Origin: CAYPXJ01 sp964414595
Lineage (GTDB): Bacteria; Pseudomonadota; Alphaproteobacteria; Rickettsiales; CAIJLX01
Reading direction: 5' to 3'
NCBI GenBank assembly: GCA_964414595.1
Contig: CAYPXJ010000019.1
Coordinates: 1 to 28,405 of the forward strand
Length of the DNA stretch: 28,405 nt
Positions 1-6,874 of this stretch are shown one piece after another (positions within the stretch are counted from its first letter, which is position 1; every line of letters begins with the position of its first letter). The position numbers were made by a program, and so were the translations under genes. The notes under the pieces are model-generated. The model was not told the origin of the DNA, ran no database searches, and saw nothing but the letters and a program-made list of their open reading frames with translations.

Positions 1-2
1 GC

Positions 3-215
3 CCGGTCGTGGTGCAAGTGCTGGAAGGCGATAACGCCGTCGCGAAATACCGCGAAATCATGGGCGCAACAAACCCGAAAGATGCCGCTGCGGGCACGAT
101 TCGTAAACTCTATGCGGACAGCATCGGTGAAAACGCCGTGCACGGTTCCGATAGCGCCGAGAACGCGGCCAACGAAATCCGCTTCTTCTTCTCGGATTGC
201 GAAATCGTAGGTTAA
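3..215 (+). CDS. ndk: Nucleoside diphosphate kinase, C-terminal part (5' end outside window)
   Basis: Only the last 70 codons are present; the reading frame enters at base 3 and stops with TAA. Nucleoside diphosphate kinase transfers the gamma phosphate of ATP to NDPs and dNDPs through a phosphohistidine in the cytoplasm. The motif NAVHGSDS, which carries the catalytic histidine, is visible, as is the family segment EIMGATNPKDAAAGTIR before it. The end at EIVG is a normal Ndk C-terminus, so the gene looks intact at this side. In many alphaproteobacteria ndk lies close to purN-purM (from memory); here a small orphan gene unit sits between them. No terminator is visible before the next promoter, which starts 14 bases after the stop. 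Confidence 0.95.
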   Translation, partial: PVVVQVLEGDNAVAKYREIMGATNPKDAAAGTIRKLYADSIGENAVHGSDSAENAANEIRFFFSDCEIVG

Positions 216-229
216 TCAATAACTTACGC

Positions 230-262
230 TGTAATACTCCTGTAATATTTCCCTGCTATTCT
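230..262 (+). promoter_or_regulatory. Pho-box-like promoter of the orphan gene at 338
   Basis: Two identical heptamers TGTAATA (230-236 and 241-247) are separated by CTCC, giving the 11-bp direct-repeat spacing of a PhoB operator. Nine bases (248-256) then separate the second heptamer from TATTCT (257-262), a plausible -10. No -35 is apparent, as expected when an activator replaces it. The same 7-4-7-9-6 layout occurs in front of the three minus-strand orphan genes at 26902-28246, and the segment from TGTAATATTTCC to the -10 is nearly identical to two of them. PhoB as the regulator is inferred from the consensus; another OmpR-type regulator is possible. Confidence 0.6.
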
Positions 263-281
263 AAGGCTGGTTTCGTTTAGG

Positions 282-331
282 CATTTCAATGGTTGAAATG
301 TCTAATTTGGTTCGTGGTTTAGAACTGGAGG
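282..331 (+). promoter_or_regulatory. Two-hairpin 5' leader ending in the ribosome binding site
   Basis: Between the predicted start of transcription (about 269) and the GTG at 338 are two consecutive hairpins. The first is perfect: CATTTCAA (282-289), loop TGG, TTGAAATG (293-300). The second pairs TCTAA (301-305) with TTAGA (319-323). The Shine-Dalgarno GGAGG (327-331) follows three bases later, six bases before the start codon. This order of two hairpins then Shine-Dalgarno is shared with the leaders at 27212, 27727 and 28254. The second hairpin is weak here, so this copy is the least certain. Confidence 0.4.
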
Positions 332-337
332 TGTCTT

Positions 338-754
338 GTGGCTCGAGCGAAAGTAGAACCACATGTGTGTACGGATAAGTTCCATATGCTTGTGGAAAGA
401 GTTACAGGGAACATATTGACCTTTTTTATTCATGATTACAGGAGAGAGGAGCATTACAGTTTCGAGCTGGCTAATCCACCAGATATACCGAAGTTGCTTT
501 TGCCTCCTGATAATATCGGTTATCACGATAATATAAGTGTTCGTGTCACGATAACTTCATGGGAAAGAAAGGACATGTTGGTTAGGTTTGGGCTTAAATA
601 TCCAGCCTTTTCTCAATGGGAAAAGGAAGTGAAAACTTCAGTTTTTCAGCAGGTGTGTATTCTTGCCTATCATGCCCCACTCTACATTGAAGTAGATGGG
701 TTTATGATTTGCATGATGCAGCATAACTTATACGAAAGTCCATATTCATGGTAA
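338..754 (+). CDS. Orphan protein of unknown function (138 aa), Pho-box-type unit
   Basis: I do not recognise this protein. The start is GTG at 338, chosen because a strong GGAGG lies six bases upstream. The product is soluble-looking, with no signal peptide or membrane segment, and is rich in aromatic residues and histidine. A proline-rich stretch at about residues 47-57 is followed by alternating hydrophobic residues suggestive of beta strands. The C-terminal part has three methionines and two cysteines. Isoleucine ATA and arginine AGG/AGA codons are frequent, unlike the neighbouring housekeeping genes, which fits horizontal acquisition. It has its own promoter, leader and terminator and is convergent with purN. 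It shares this architecture, but no obvious protein similarity, with the three orphan genes at 26902-28246. Confidence 0.7.
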   Translation: MARAKVEPHVCTDKFHMLVERVTGNILTFFIHDYRREEHYSFELANPPDIPKLLLPPDNIGYHDNISVRVTITSWERKDMLVRFGLKYPAFSQWEKEVKTSVFQQVCILAYHAPLYIEVDGFMICMMQHNLYESPYSW

Positions 755-759
755 AAATT

Positions 760-788
760 CGGCGCACTCGAAAGAGGGCGCCGTTTTT
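760..788. terminator. Intrinsic terminator between convergent genes
   Basis: Stem CGGCGC (760-765) pairs with GCGCCG (778-783). It encloses an A/G mismatch and an inner CTC-GAAA-GAG tetraloop hairpin, and is followed by TTTTT on the plus strand. On the minus strand the tail reads AATTTTT, so it can also serve purN. The plus-strand T run overlaps the purN stop codon (787-789). Confidence 0.85.
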
Positions 789-1359
789 ATTTCTCTGCCA
801 CCAATTTCAGCGCTTCCGGATAAATGCGGTGCTCTTCTTTGAGCACGCGCGCGGCTAAAATTTCTTCCGTATCGTCCGAATTCACCGGCACTTTCGCCTG
901 CAGAATAATTGGCCCGGAATCCATCTCCGGCACCACATAATGCACCGTGCAGCCATGAAATTTGTCGCCCGCTTCGAGCGCGCGCTTATGCGTATCCAAA
1001 CCTTTGTATAACGGCAGCAGCGACGGGTGAATATTGATCATCTTGCCATTCCATTTTTCGACGAATCCCGGCGTGAGCACGCGCATAAATCCGGCAAGGC
1101 ACACGATATCGATTTTTTCTTCCAGTAATTTCGCATGAATCGCCGCGTCGAACGCGTCGCGATTCGGAAAATCCTTATGATTTATCACGCCGGTTTTGAT
1201 GTGATGTTTCGCCGCAAATTGCAGCCCCGCTGCATCTGCTTTATTAGAAAGTACGAAAGAAATTTCCGCCGGGTAGTCTTTTTTTTCTGCCGCGCGAATG
1301 AGCGCTTCCATATTTGAACCGCGGCCGGAAATCAGCACGGCCACACGTTTCTTAGCCAC
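787..1359 (-). CDS. purN: Phosphoribosylglycinamide formyltransferase
   Basis: PurN formylates GAR with 10-formyl-THF, the third step of purine synthesis. I choose the GTG at 1357-1359, which gives 190 residues beginning VAKKRVAVLISGRGSN and overlaps the purM stop by eight bases; the longer upstream frame adds 17 residues that belong to purM coding sequence. Catalytic residues are visible: Asn109 and His111 in NIHPSLLP, and Asp147 in PEMDSGPI, matching E. coli N106, H108 and D144. The phosphate-binding GRGSN is at residues 12-16. It forms a translationally coupled pair with purM upstream and ends in the terminator shared with the convergent orphan gene. Confidence 0.95.
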   Translation of the reverse strand: MAKKRVAVLISGRGSNMEALIRAAEKKDYPAEISFVLSNKADAAGLQFAAKHHIKTGVINHKDFPNRDAFDAAIHAKLLEEKIDIVCLAGFMRVLTPGFVEKWNGKMINIHPSLLPLYKGLDTHKRALEAGDKFHGCTVHYVVPEMDSGPIILQAKVPVNSDDTEEILAARVLKEEHRIYPEALKLVAEK

Positions 1360-2413
1360 CGAACGCCTCGATGTGTTTATATACAACTTTTGCTTCACCA
1401 CTGCCTTCAATCAAGCGACCGACAATGTGATAAGGCTGACCCATTAATTCCAGCTGCGCGCCAATCGTATCGACGTCGGAATTACGCACCACCGCAATCA
1501 TGCCCAGGCCGCAATTAAATGTGCGTAACATTTCGACGGCTGAAACATTACCTGATTTCATTAACCATTTAAATACAGGCGGCTGCGGAAAGGCTTTCAG
1601 ATCAATTTCTGCGTCTACACCGTGTGGTAAAACGCGGGGCAGGTTTTCGGTGATTCCGCCGCCCGTAATATGCGCGAGGCCTTTAATCAGCCCGGTTTTT
1701 ACCATTTTACCCAACGAAGAAACATAAATCTGAGTAGGCGTTAATAAAGCTTCACCCAGCGATTGTTTAGGATCAAATTCTGCCGGCTTCGCGTAATCCA
1801 GCTTGTTATGCTCAACGATATGACGCACCAACGAATAACCATTAGAATGAATACCCGAAGAAGGCAGACCGATAAGCGCATCACCGGGCATAATATTGCT
1901 GCGCGGCAAAATTTTATCGCGCTCCACGGCACCTACAGCGAAACCGGCTAAATCGTATTCACCTTCTGCATACATGCCTGGCATTTCTGCCGTTTCACCG
2001 CCAATAAGCGCACAATTTGCCTGTTTGCAGCCTTCTGCAATACCGGAAATGACGCTGGCTGCAGTGCCAACGGCCAATTTTCCACAGGCAAAATAATCCA
2101 GAAAGAAAAGTGGCTCCGCACCTTGCACAAGCACGTCATTCACACACATCGCCACGAGATCAATGCCAATCGTATCGTGCTTATCAATCGTATGGGCGAT
2201 TTTGAGTTTTGTACCCACGCCATCGGTCCCCGAAACGAGGATAGGATCCTTATAGCCTGTGGCTTTAAGGTCGAACAACCCGCCAAAGCCTCCAAGGCTT
2301 CCCATAGAGCCTGCGCGCTCGGTTGCCTTAGCAAGTGGCGCGATTTTCTTGACTAACGCATCGCCTGCGTCGATATTAACGCCTGCATCCGCATAGGTGG
2401 TCGCTTTTTTCAT
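1352..2413 (-). CDS. purM: Phosphoribosylformylglycinamidine cyclo-ligase (AIR synthetase)
   Basis: PurM closes the imidazole ring of FGAM using ATP to make AIR, the fifth step of purine synthesis. The 353-residue length is normal. The N-terminal segment TTYADAGVNIDAGDALVKKI and the glycine-rich VSGTDGVGTKLKIA (about residues 60-73) are family hallmarks, followed by the dimer/ATP region ALIGGETAEMPGMY and the C-terminal AHITGGGITENLPRVLP. The gene is followed directly by purN with an eight-base overlap. It is divergent from the DUF2066 gene, with only 26 bases between start codons, so the two promoters must overlap or lie inside the coding ends. Confidence 0.96.
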   Translation of the reverse strand: MKKATTYADAGVNIDAGDALVKKIAPLAKATERAGSMGSLGGFGGLFDLKATGYKDPILVSGTDGVGTKLKIAHTIDKHDTIGIDLVAMCVNDVLVQGAEPLFFLDYFACGKLAVGTAASVISGIAEGCKQANCALIGGETAEMPGMYAEGEYDLAGFAVGAVERDKILPRSNIMPGDALIGLPSSGIHSNGYSLVRHIVEHNKLDYAKPAEFDPKQSLGEALLTPTQIYVSSLGKMVKTGLIKGLAHITGGGITENLPRVLPHGVDAEIDLKAFPQPPVFKWLMKSGNVSAVEMLRTFNCGLGMIAVVRNSDVDTIGAQLELMGQPYHIVGRLIEGSGEAKVVYKHIEAFGG

Positions 2414-2439
2414 GAGTGCTATTTAAGAGATTTTTCCCA

Positions 2440-3519
2440 ATGAAGCAATGGATTCGATGTGTTTTTCTGCTGATATTCACGCTGGTTAGCAGCAGCGCTG
2501 CGGCACAAATGGCGCAAAATTTTACGGTTGAGAATATTTTTGTGGACGAAGCGGCAGAAAACCCGACCGCCGCGCGCGAAAAGGCCATCACAATGGGCCA
2601 GCTTCAAGGCTTGCAGCAACTTTTGCCGACCTTGGTGAACCAGAACGATATCGACCGGCTGCCTAAAGTAAATGCAGAGAGCATTGATCAATTAGTGCAA
2701 AGCTTCACCGTCACGCATGTAAAAATTACCGGCAATCGGTACGAAGGCCGCCTTAATGTAACCTATAATCCTGCTGCAGTTCGCAAATATCTCGCAACAC
2801 AAGGTGTTAAAGAAATGCCCATCGCGCGGCCTTCCATTCTGGTAATACCCGTTTTTGAGAAAGAGGGTGTTACGCAGCTTTGGGAAGCCAATAACGCATG
2901 GAAAAGCGCGTGGTATAAGATTGCGGCGGAAGAAAAGACGATTCAATTTGCTGTGCCTTTGGGTGATTTGGAGGATGTGCAGGTATTTAATGCGGATATT
3001 CTGGCCACTGGAGATTATGGCCCCCTGGTAACACTCGCAAATCGTTACGGTGCGCGGGAAATTATGATTGCCAAAGCCATTATTGAGAGCAGCGCGGGTT
3101 ATCCAAGCCTGCGAGTGGAAATTATTCCCGTAGGTGAGGGCCGCACCATTCAATCGCTCAAAGATTTTCGCTCCTCTTACAATGCGTCGGATGGCAGCGT
3201 TCTGGAAGCCGCGGTAAAAGATATCACACAGGCGATGAAAGCGGGTTATGAAGAGCGTTCTGTTCAGGCTAGCAAAGTGGCGGGTGAAACATTCGAAGCC
3301 AACATCGCTATCGCCAATTTACAAGAATGGATTCATATTCGTGGCAAGCTTGAAGCCTTTCCACTGATTAAAGAGATGGATGTTTTGAAATTAGAAACCG
3401 ATAAAGTGCGTGTGCGTATCACGTTCTCCGGAACATTTGATGCCTTCACCGAAGCGCTGGGCGATTATGGTTTTGCCCTGTTTGAAGATAGCAGCGGCTG
3501 GCTGATAAAATTATTATAA
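2440..3519 (+). CDS. DUF2066 domain-containing exported protein
   Basis: The protein resembles the DUF2066 family found in alphaproteobacteria upstream of PerM-like and HdaA genes; its function is unknown. I choose the ATG at 2440 (359 residues) because AAGAGA lies upstream and the product then opens with a clean signal peptide: MKQW, a hydrophobic core, and a likely cleavage after SSAAAQ near residue 22. A GTG at 2416 would add eight residues. The mature part has the DUF2066-type opening (VENIFVDEAAENPTAAREKA) and the typical VTHVKITGNRYEGRLNVTYNP segment around residues 90-115. One base separates it from the next gene, so it is probably the first gene of an operon with the PerM-like protein and hdaA. 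Confidence 0.8.
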   Translation: MKQWIRCVFLLIFTLVSSSAAAQMAQNFTVENIFVDEAAENPTAAREKAITMGQLQGLQQLLPTLVNQNDIDRLPKVNAESIDQLVQSFTVTHVKITGNRYEGRLNVTYNPAAVRKYLATQGVKEMPIARPSILVIPVFEKEGVTQLWEANNAWKSAWYKIAAEEKTIQFAVPLGDLEDVQVFNADILATGDYGPLVTLANRYGAREIMIAKAIIESSAGYPSLRVEIIPVGEGRTIQSLKDFRSSYNASDGSVLEAAVKDITQAMKAGYEERSVQASKVAGETFEANIAIANLQEWIHIRGKLEAFPLIKEMDVLKLETDKVRVRITFSGTFDAFTEALGDYGFALFEDSSGWLIKLL

Positions 3520-3520
3520 T

Positions 3521-4628
3521 ATGACGAGCTTATACTCCAAACGTACTATTATCATATGGGCCTGCATTCTCGCTGGCCTGTTGCTTTTCATTTATGGTAT
3601 TCGCAGTATTTTGCTGCCATTTGTTGTTGGTGCAATCATTGGTTATCTGCTTGATCCGGTTGTCGACAGGCTAGAAAAAATTGGCTGCCGTCGCACCCTG
3701 GGATCGTTTGTCACGCTGGGGATATTTTTTCTTACCTGTACGTTGTTAATGATTTGGCTGGTGCCGATCCTCCTCAATCAGCTCACCGCTTTTCTCAATG
3801 ATGTACCTTCGTATATCGCGAAAGCGCAAAGCCATATCCAACCGCTTATTCATAAATTTATGGTAGAAGTGGACCCTAACCATCAGGCTACTACGGCGGA
3901 TGCCGCAAAGGCGCTTCAGCCCGCCGCGCCGCAACTGATGGCGGGTGTATTGGCCTTTACCACGGGTTTGCTGAAATCCACCATGGCGATAGTGAATTTG
4001 CTTTCGCTGCTGTTTATTACACCGATTATTGCTTTTTATATTTTGCGAGAATGGGATCATATTGTGGCAAAGATTGATAGCCTTTTGCCCCGCAAATATG
4101 CGCCAGTGATTCGTGAACAGGCGCGGGCTATTGATCGTATTCTTTCTGCTTATTTGCGCGGTCAATTAAATGTTTGTCTCATGCTGGGGGCGTTTTATGC
4201 CGTAGGCCTCACATTGGTGNNNNNNNNNNACATTGGTGGGATTGGAGGCCGGCATTGTTATTGGCGTTTTTACCGGTATTTTTTCGATTATTCCTTATGT
4301 CGGGGTTTTCTTCGGCACGGCGGCAGGCTTGCTTGCGGCTTATTTCCAATTTGGTGACTGGGAGCCGATGCTAATGGTCGGCGCGGTTTTTGCCCTCGGG
4401 CAGTTTTTAGAAGGCAATTTTGTTACTCCAAAATTAATTGGGGAGAAGGTAGAGCTTCACCCAGCCTGGGTGATTTTTGGTATGTTAGCCTGCGCCGCGC
4501 TTTTCGGTTTTGTAGGAATTTTCCTGGCATTGCCGATTACCGCTGTGCTTGGAGTGCTCGTGCGCTTTGCCATTATGGAATATAAAAAGAGCGTGCTTTA
4601 CAAAGCGCCTTTATCGCGCAAGAAATAA
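3521..4628 (+). CDS. AI-2E family (PerM/YhhT-like) membrane protein, interrupted by an assembly gap
   Basis: This is a polytopic inner-membrane protein of the AI-2E transporter/PerM family, with hydrophobic segments at about residues 9-45, 60-90, 150-175 and through the C-terminal third. The family's conserved block is visible after the gap as GLEAGIVIGVFTGIFSIIPY. The run of Ns at 4220-4229 appears to break the frame, but ACATTGGTG occurs immediately on both sides. Removing the Ns and one copy (19 bases) joins the halves in frame as YAVGLTLVGLEAGIVIG, which is exactly what the family predicts. The gene is therefore probably intact, about 362 residues. Transport of AI-2 is not established for most members. 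Confidence 0.85.
4220..4229. other. Assembly gap (10 Ns) flanked by a 9-bp repeat
   Basis: Ten Ns are bordered by ACATTGGTG at 4211-4219 and again at 4230-4238. This is the signature of two contigs whose ends overlap by nine bases and were scaffolded rather than merged. Collapsing the duplicate restores the reading frame of the AI-2E family gene. Confidence 0.95.
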
Positions 4629-4631
4629 TTC

Positions 4632-5276
4632 ATGACCAAACAAATTCCGCTGCCGCTTTCTGCCAAGCCGGAAGAATATACGCGCGAGGATTTTATCGAT
4701 GCGCCGGAAAATGAACAGGCCGTAACATGGATTGAAGCCTGGCCAGAATGGGGGGAGGCGCGTCAGACATTGCTGCTAGGTGAAAAGGGGGCGGGAAAAA
4801 CGCATCTTGCGCATATTTTCTCTACACATAGCGGTGCAACATTCTTGCCTTATACGAGTGCATTTACCACACTCAAACCAAAGCAAGCTTACATTATCGA
4901 TGATTGTCAGGAATGGCCAGAAGCGCGGCTGTTAGATATTTTTAATCAAGCAAAATCACTCGAAGCATATGTGCTTTATACCGCGCCGCTTGGATATGAA
5001 GAGACGATTTTACATGCGGATTGGAAATCTCGTGTGGCTGCTATGCGCGCGCTTTACGTTATGCGTCCCAGTCAGGAATTGCTTATGCAACTTCTGGCGA
5101 AATTATTTTCAGATAGGCAGCTGCGTGTAGAAGATTCGGTGCTGAAATTTATGGCCTCGCGCATGGAGCGCTCCTATAAATCTGCGCGCGCGATGGTAGA
5201 AAAATTAGATAAGCTTGCGCTGGAACAACGCCGTAATGTGACCTTGCCGCTGGCCAAGATGGTATTAGAGAATTAG
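4632..5276 (+). CDS. hdaA: DnaA-related regulatory inactivation protein HdaA
   Basis: HdaA-type proteins are AAA+ relatives of DnaA. Bound to the beta sliding clamp, they promote ATP hydrolysis by DnaA and restrict re-initiation of replication. The N-terminus carries a clamp-binding motif QIPLPL (residues 4-9). A Walker A GEKGAGKTH is at residues 50-58, a Walker-B-like IIDD at 88-91, and WKSR with a candidate arginine finger at 131-134. The 214-residue length fits Hda, with no DnaA domain IV. The gene follows the PerM-like gene by three bases. In many alphaproteobacteria hdaA lies in this PerM neighbourhood near purMN. Its end overlaps the convergent sixA-type gene by four bases. Confidence 0.9.
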   Translation: MTKQIPLPLSAKPEEYTREDFIDAPENEQAVTWIEAWPEWGEARQTLLLGEKGAGKTHLAHIFSTHSGATFLPYTSAFTTLKPKQAYIIDDCQEWPEARLLDIFNQAKSLEAYVLYTAPLGYEETILHADWKSRVAAMRALYVMRPSQELLMQLLAKLFSDRQLRVEDSVLKFMASRMERSYKSARAMVEKLDKLALEQRRNVTLPLAKMVLEN

Positions 5277-5803
5277 GATTTTTTCTTCAGGTCGTTGGGC
5301 AATAATACATCGACAAGTTTGCCGCCGCCCCAGCGTACATCTGCCCATTTTTTTGCAGCAGGAAATTCAATCGCCGCAAAACCTGCCGGCGGGAAAGTAC
5401 GCTTGAGTTTTTTGATAAGTTTTTTTTCGCCGCTGCCTGAAAGCATCATCGAAAATTGTTGCAGACCAGGATTATGCCCGATAATCAGAATTTCATCGTA
5501 GGCTTCGCATTTGCTGCGTTTGAGCAGTGCGAGAATGGAATGCACATCGGCAAGATAAAGCTCAGAAAGTTCTTCCACCACCGGAGGTTTACGAAAACGC
5601 TTGAGCAAAATATCGCAGGTTTCCATGGTGCGGCGCGAGGTGGAAACAAGAATTGCTTCCACATCCATGCGGGATTTTATTTCTGCCGAAACTTTTTCCG
5701 CCACCTCGACACCTTTTTTGGTAAGCGGCCGTTCGTGGTCGTCTTTAATTTGTTTATTGGTTTGCCCGGCTTTGGAATGGCGGAGAATATAGAGTTTTTT
5801 CAT
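5273..5803 (-). CDS. SixA-type histidine phosphatase (phosphoglycerate mutase superfamily)
   Basis: A small single-domain histidine phosphatase of the SixA branch. The catalytic RH pair is at residues 8-9 (LYILRHSKAG), the arginines at 57-58 (STSRRTMET), acidic residues near 78-81, and the second histidine at 110 in IIGHNPGL. SixA in E. coli acts on phosphohistidine of HPt or NPr proteins; a similar target is only an inference here. No phosphorelay protein other than CtrA is in the window. It has a predicted promoter at 5826-5854, downstream of the ctrA terminator, so it is probably transcribed alone. Its 3' end overlaps hdaA by four bases. Confidence 0.85.
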   Translation of the reverse strand: MKKLYILRHSKAGQTNKQIKDDHERPLTKKGVEVAEKVSAEIKSRMDVEAILVSTSRRTMETCDILLKRFRKPPVVEELSELYLADVHSILALLKRSKCEAYDEILIIGHNPGLQQFSMMLSGSGEKKLIKKLKRTFPPAGFAAIEFPAAKKWADVRWGGGKLVDVLLPNDLKKKS

Positions 5804-5825
5804 GCGAAGCTCGCTTAAGGAGATG

Positions 5826-5854
5826 ACGTTAGAATGATTCTATACGTAAGTCAA
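5826..5854 (-). promoter_or_regulatory. Predicted sigma-70-type promoter of the sixA-like gene
   Basis: On the minus strand TTGACT (5854-5849), a 17-base spacer and TAACGT (5831-5826) lie 22 bases from the ATG and downstream of the ctrA terminator. The spacer contains GATTC (5836-5840 on the plus strand), a GANTC site of the CcrM type. There is no experimental support. Confidence 0.45.
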
Positions 5855-5866
5855 ATAGGCAACAAA

Positions 5867-5894
5867 AAACCCCCGGAATTACTTCCGGGGGTTT
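5867..5894 (-). terminator. Intrinsic terminator of ctrA
   Basis: A 12-bp perfect inverted repeat (AAACCCCCGGAA on either side of a four-base loop) lies 13 bases after the ctrA stop. Its minus-strand 3' side continues into TTTTTTGTT. Confidence 0.92.
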
Positions 5895-5907
5895 AGATGC
5901 GCAAAAT

Positions 5908-6666
5908 CTAGCGCGCGCCTGCTGCTTCCAGCTTCTTTTCGGATGCGGCGCTAGATTTCAACTTTTTTTGCGAGTTCTCCTGCTCTGCGAGGTGTGGATC
6001 ACGCATCATGTAACCACGTCCCCACAGGGTTTCGATGTAATTATGACCACCAGACGCATCAGCAAGTTTCTTACGAAGTTTGCAGATAAACACGTCGATG
6101 ATTTTAAGTTCGGGCTCATCAATACCACCATAGAGATGGCTAAGGAACATTTCCTTAGTAAGCGCCGTACCTTTACGCAGCGAGAGCAACTCAAGAATGC
6201 CATACTCTTTACTGGTGAGATGCAGTGATTTACCGGAAACTTCCACGGTGCGTTCGTCAAGGTTAACGACAATATCACCGGTGCGGATAACCGATTCGGA
6301 ATGACCTTTCGAACGGCGCACAATCGCCTGAATTCGGGCAATCAGTTCGCCGCGGTTGAAGGGTTTGGTAACATAATCGTCTGCGCCGATACCCAGGCCT
6401 TTGATTTTTTGATCAGAGCCGGAGAGAGCGGAGAGAATGAGAATAGGTGTTTTGATTTTATTGGCGCGGAAGCGGCGAAGCACTTCGTAACCATCAATAT
6501 CCGGCAGCATCATATCGAGGATGATGATGTCATAATCGTATAATTGCCCAATCTCCAAGCCCTCCTGGCCGAGAGAAGCGGTATCACAGATAATACCCTC
6601 CGTAGCGAGCGCGAGTTCTATCGCTCTTGCGGTGGACGGGTCATCTTCTACTAGGAGTACGCGCAT
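5908..6666 (-). CDS. ctrA: Cell cycle response regulator CtrA
   Basis: CtrA is the OmpR-type master regulator of alphaproteobacterial cell cycle, motility and surface genes, binding TTAA-N7-TTAA. The receiver domain (about residues 1-118) has the acidic pocket E7 D8 D9 and the phosphoacceptor Asp51 in ILDMMLPD. The C-terminal winged helix contains the CtrA-specific LTKEMFLSHLYGGIDEPELK and KIIDVFICKLRKKL. The product is 252 residues, about 20 longer than Caulobacter CtrA. Its lysine/alanine-rich tail ends EAAGAR rather than the terminal AA that ClpXP uses in Caulobacter, so proteolytic control may differ. It is divergent from fliI; a CtrA box and a good promoter precede it. Confidence 0.97.
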   Translation of the reverse strand: MRVLLVEDDPSTARAIELALATEGIICDTASLGQEGLEIGQLYDYDIIILDMMLPDIDGYEVLRRFRANKIKTPILILSALSGSDQKIKGLGIGADDYVTKPFNRGELIARIQAIVRRSKGHSESVIRTGDIVVNLDERTVEVSGKSLHLTSKEYGILELLSLRKGTALTKEMFLSHLYGGIDEPELKIIDVFICKLRKKLADASGGHNYIETLWGRGYMMRDPHLAEQENSQKKLKSSAASEKKLEAAGAR

Positions 6667-6718
6667 GGTGGTCCCTCTGGTTACGCATAAATGTGGTGGC
6701 TACATGCCACAACGACAC

Positions 6719-6747
6719 AATATACTGAACGAATTTGCATAATTCAA
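6719..6747 (-). promoter_or_regulatory. Predicted ctrA promoter
   Basis: On the minus strand TTGAAT (6747-6742), a 17-base spacer and TATATT (6724-6719) form a good sigma-70-type promoter. Its predicted transcript would have a leader of about 45 bases before the ATG at 6666. The CtrA box at 6757-6771 lies just upstream of the -35, centred near -52, a position suited to activation. Confidence 0.6.
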
Positions 6748-6756
6748 GTTTAAAAC

Positions 6757-6771
6757 TTAATAAAAAGTTAA
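6757..6771. promoter_or_regulatory. CtrA box between ctrA and fliI
   Basis: TTAA (6757-6760), seven bases, TTAA (6768-6771): an exact match to the Caulobacter CtrA consensus. It lies about 90 bases from the ctrA start and about 100 from the fliI start. It could mediate ctrA autoregulation, fliI control, or both; I found no clear -10 on the fliI side. Confidence 0.7.
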
Positions 6772-6874
6772 TCAAGCTTCTTTACTAGTAGCTAACAGCG
6801 GTGGTAATTTCAAGGCGCATTTATGGTAGTAGAGGGTGGGTTTACTACTATAATTAGTGGTGAGGGGGCGTTTC

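Noticed and set aside
212..227. CtrA-like site after ndk (TTAATCAATAACTTAC)
   Set aside because: The spacing is eight bases and the second half-site is TTAC, so it does not fit TTAA-N7-TTAA.
787..1410. Longer purN start giving 207 residues
   Set aside because: The extra 17 residues lie inside purM coding sequence; the GTG at 1359 matches the family N-terminus and gives a typical eight-base overlap.
4174..4374. Separate small genes on either side of the N gap
   Set aside because: Both frames are explained by one AI-2E family gene once the duplicated nine bases and the Ns are removed.
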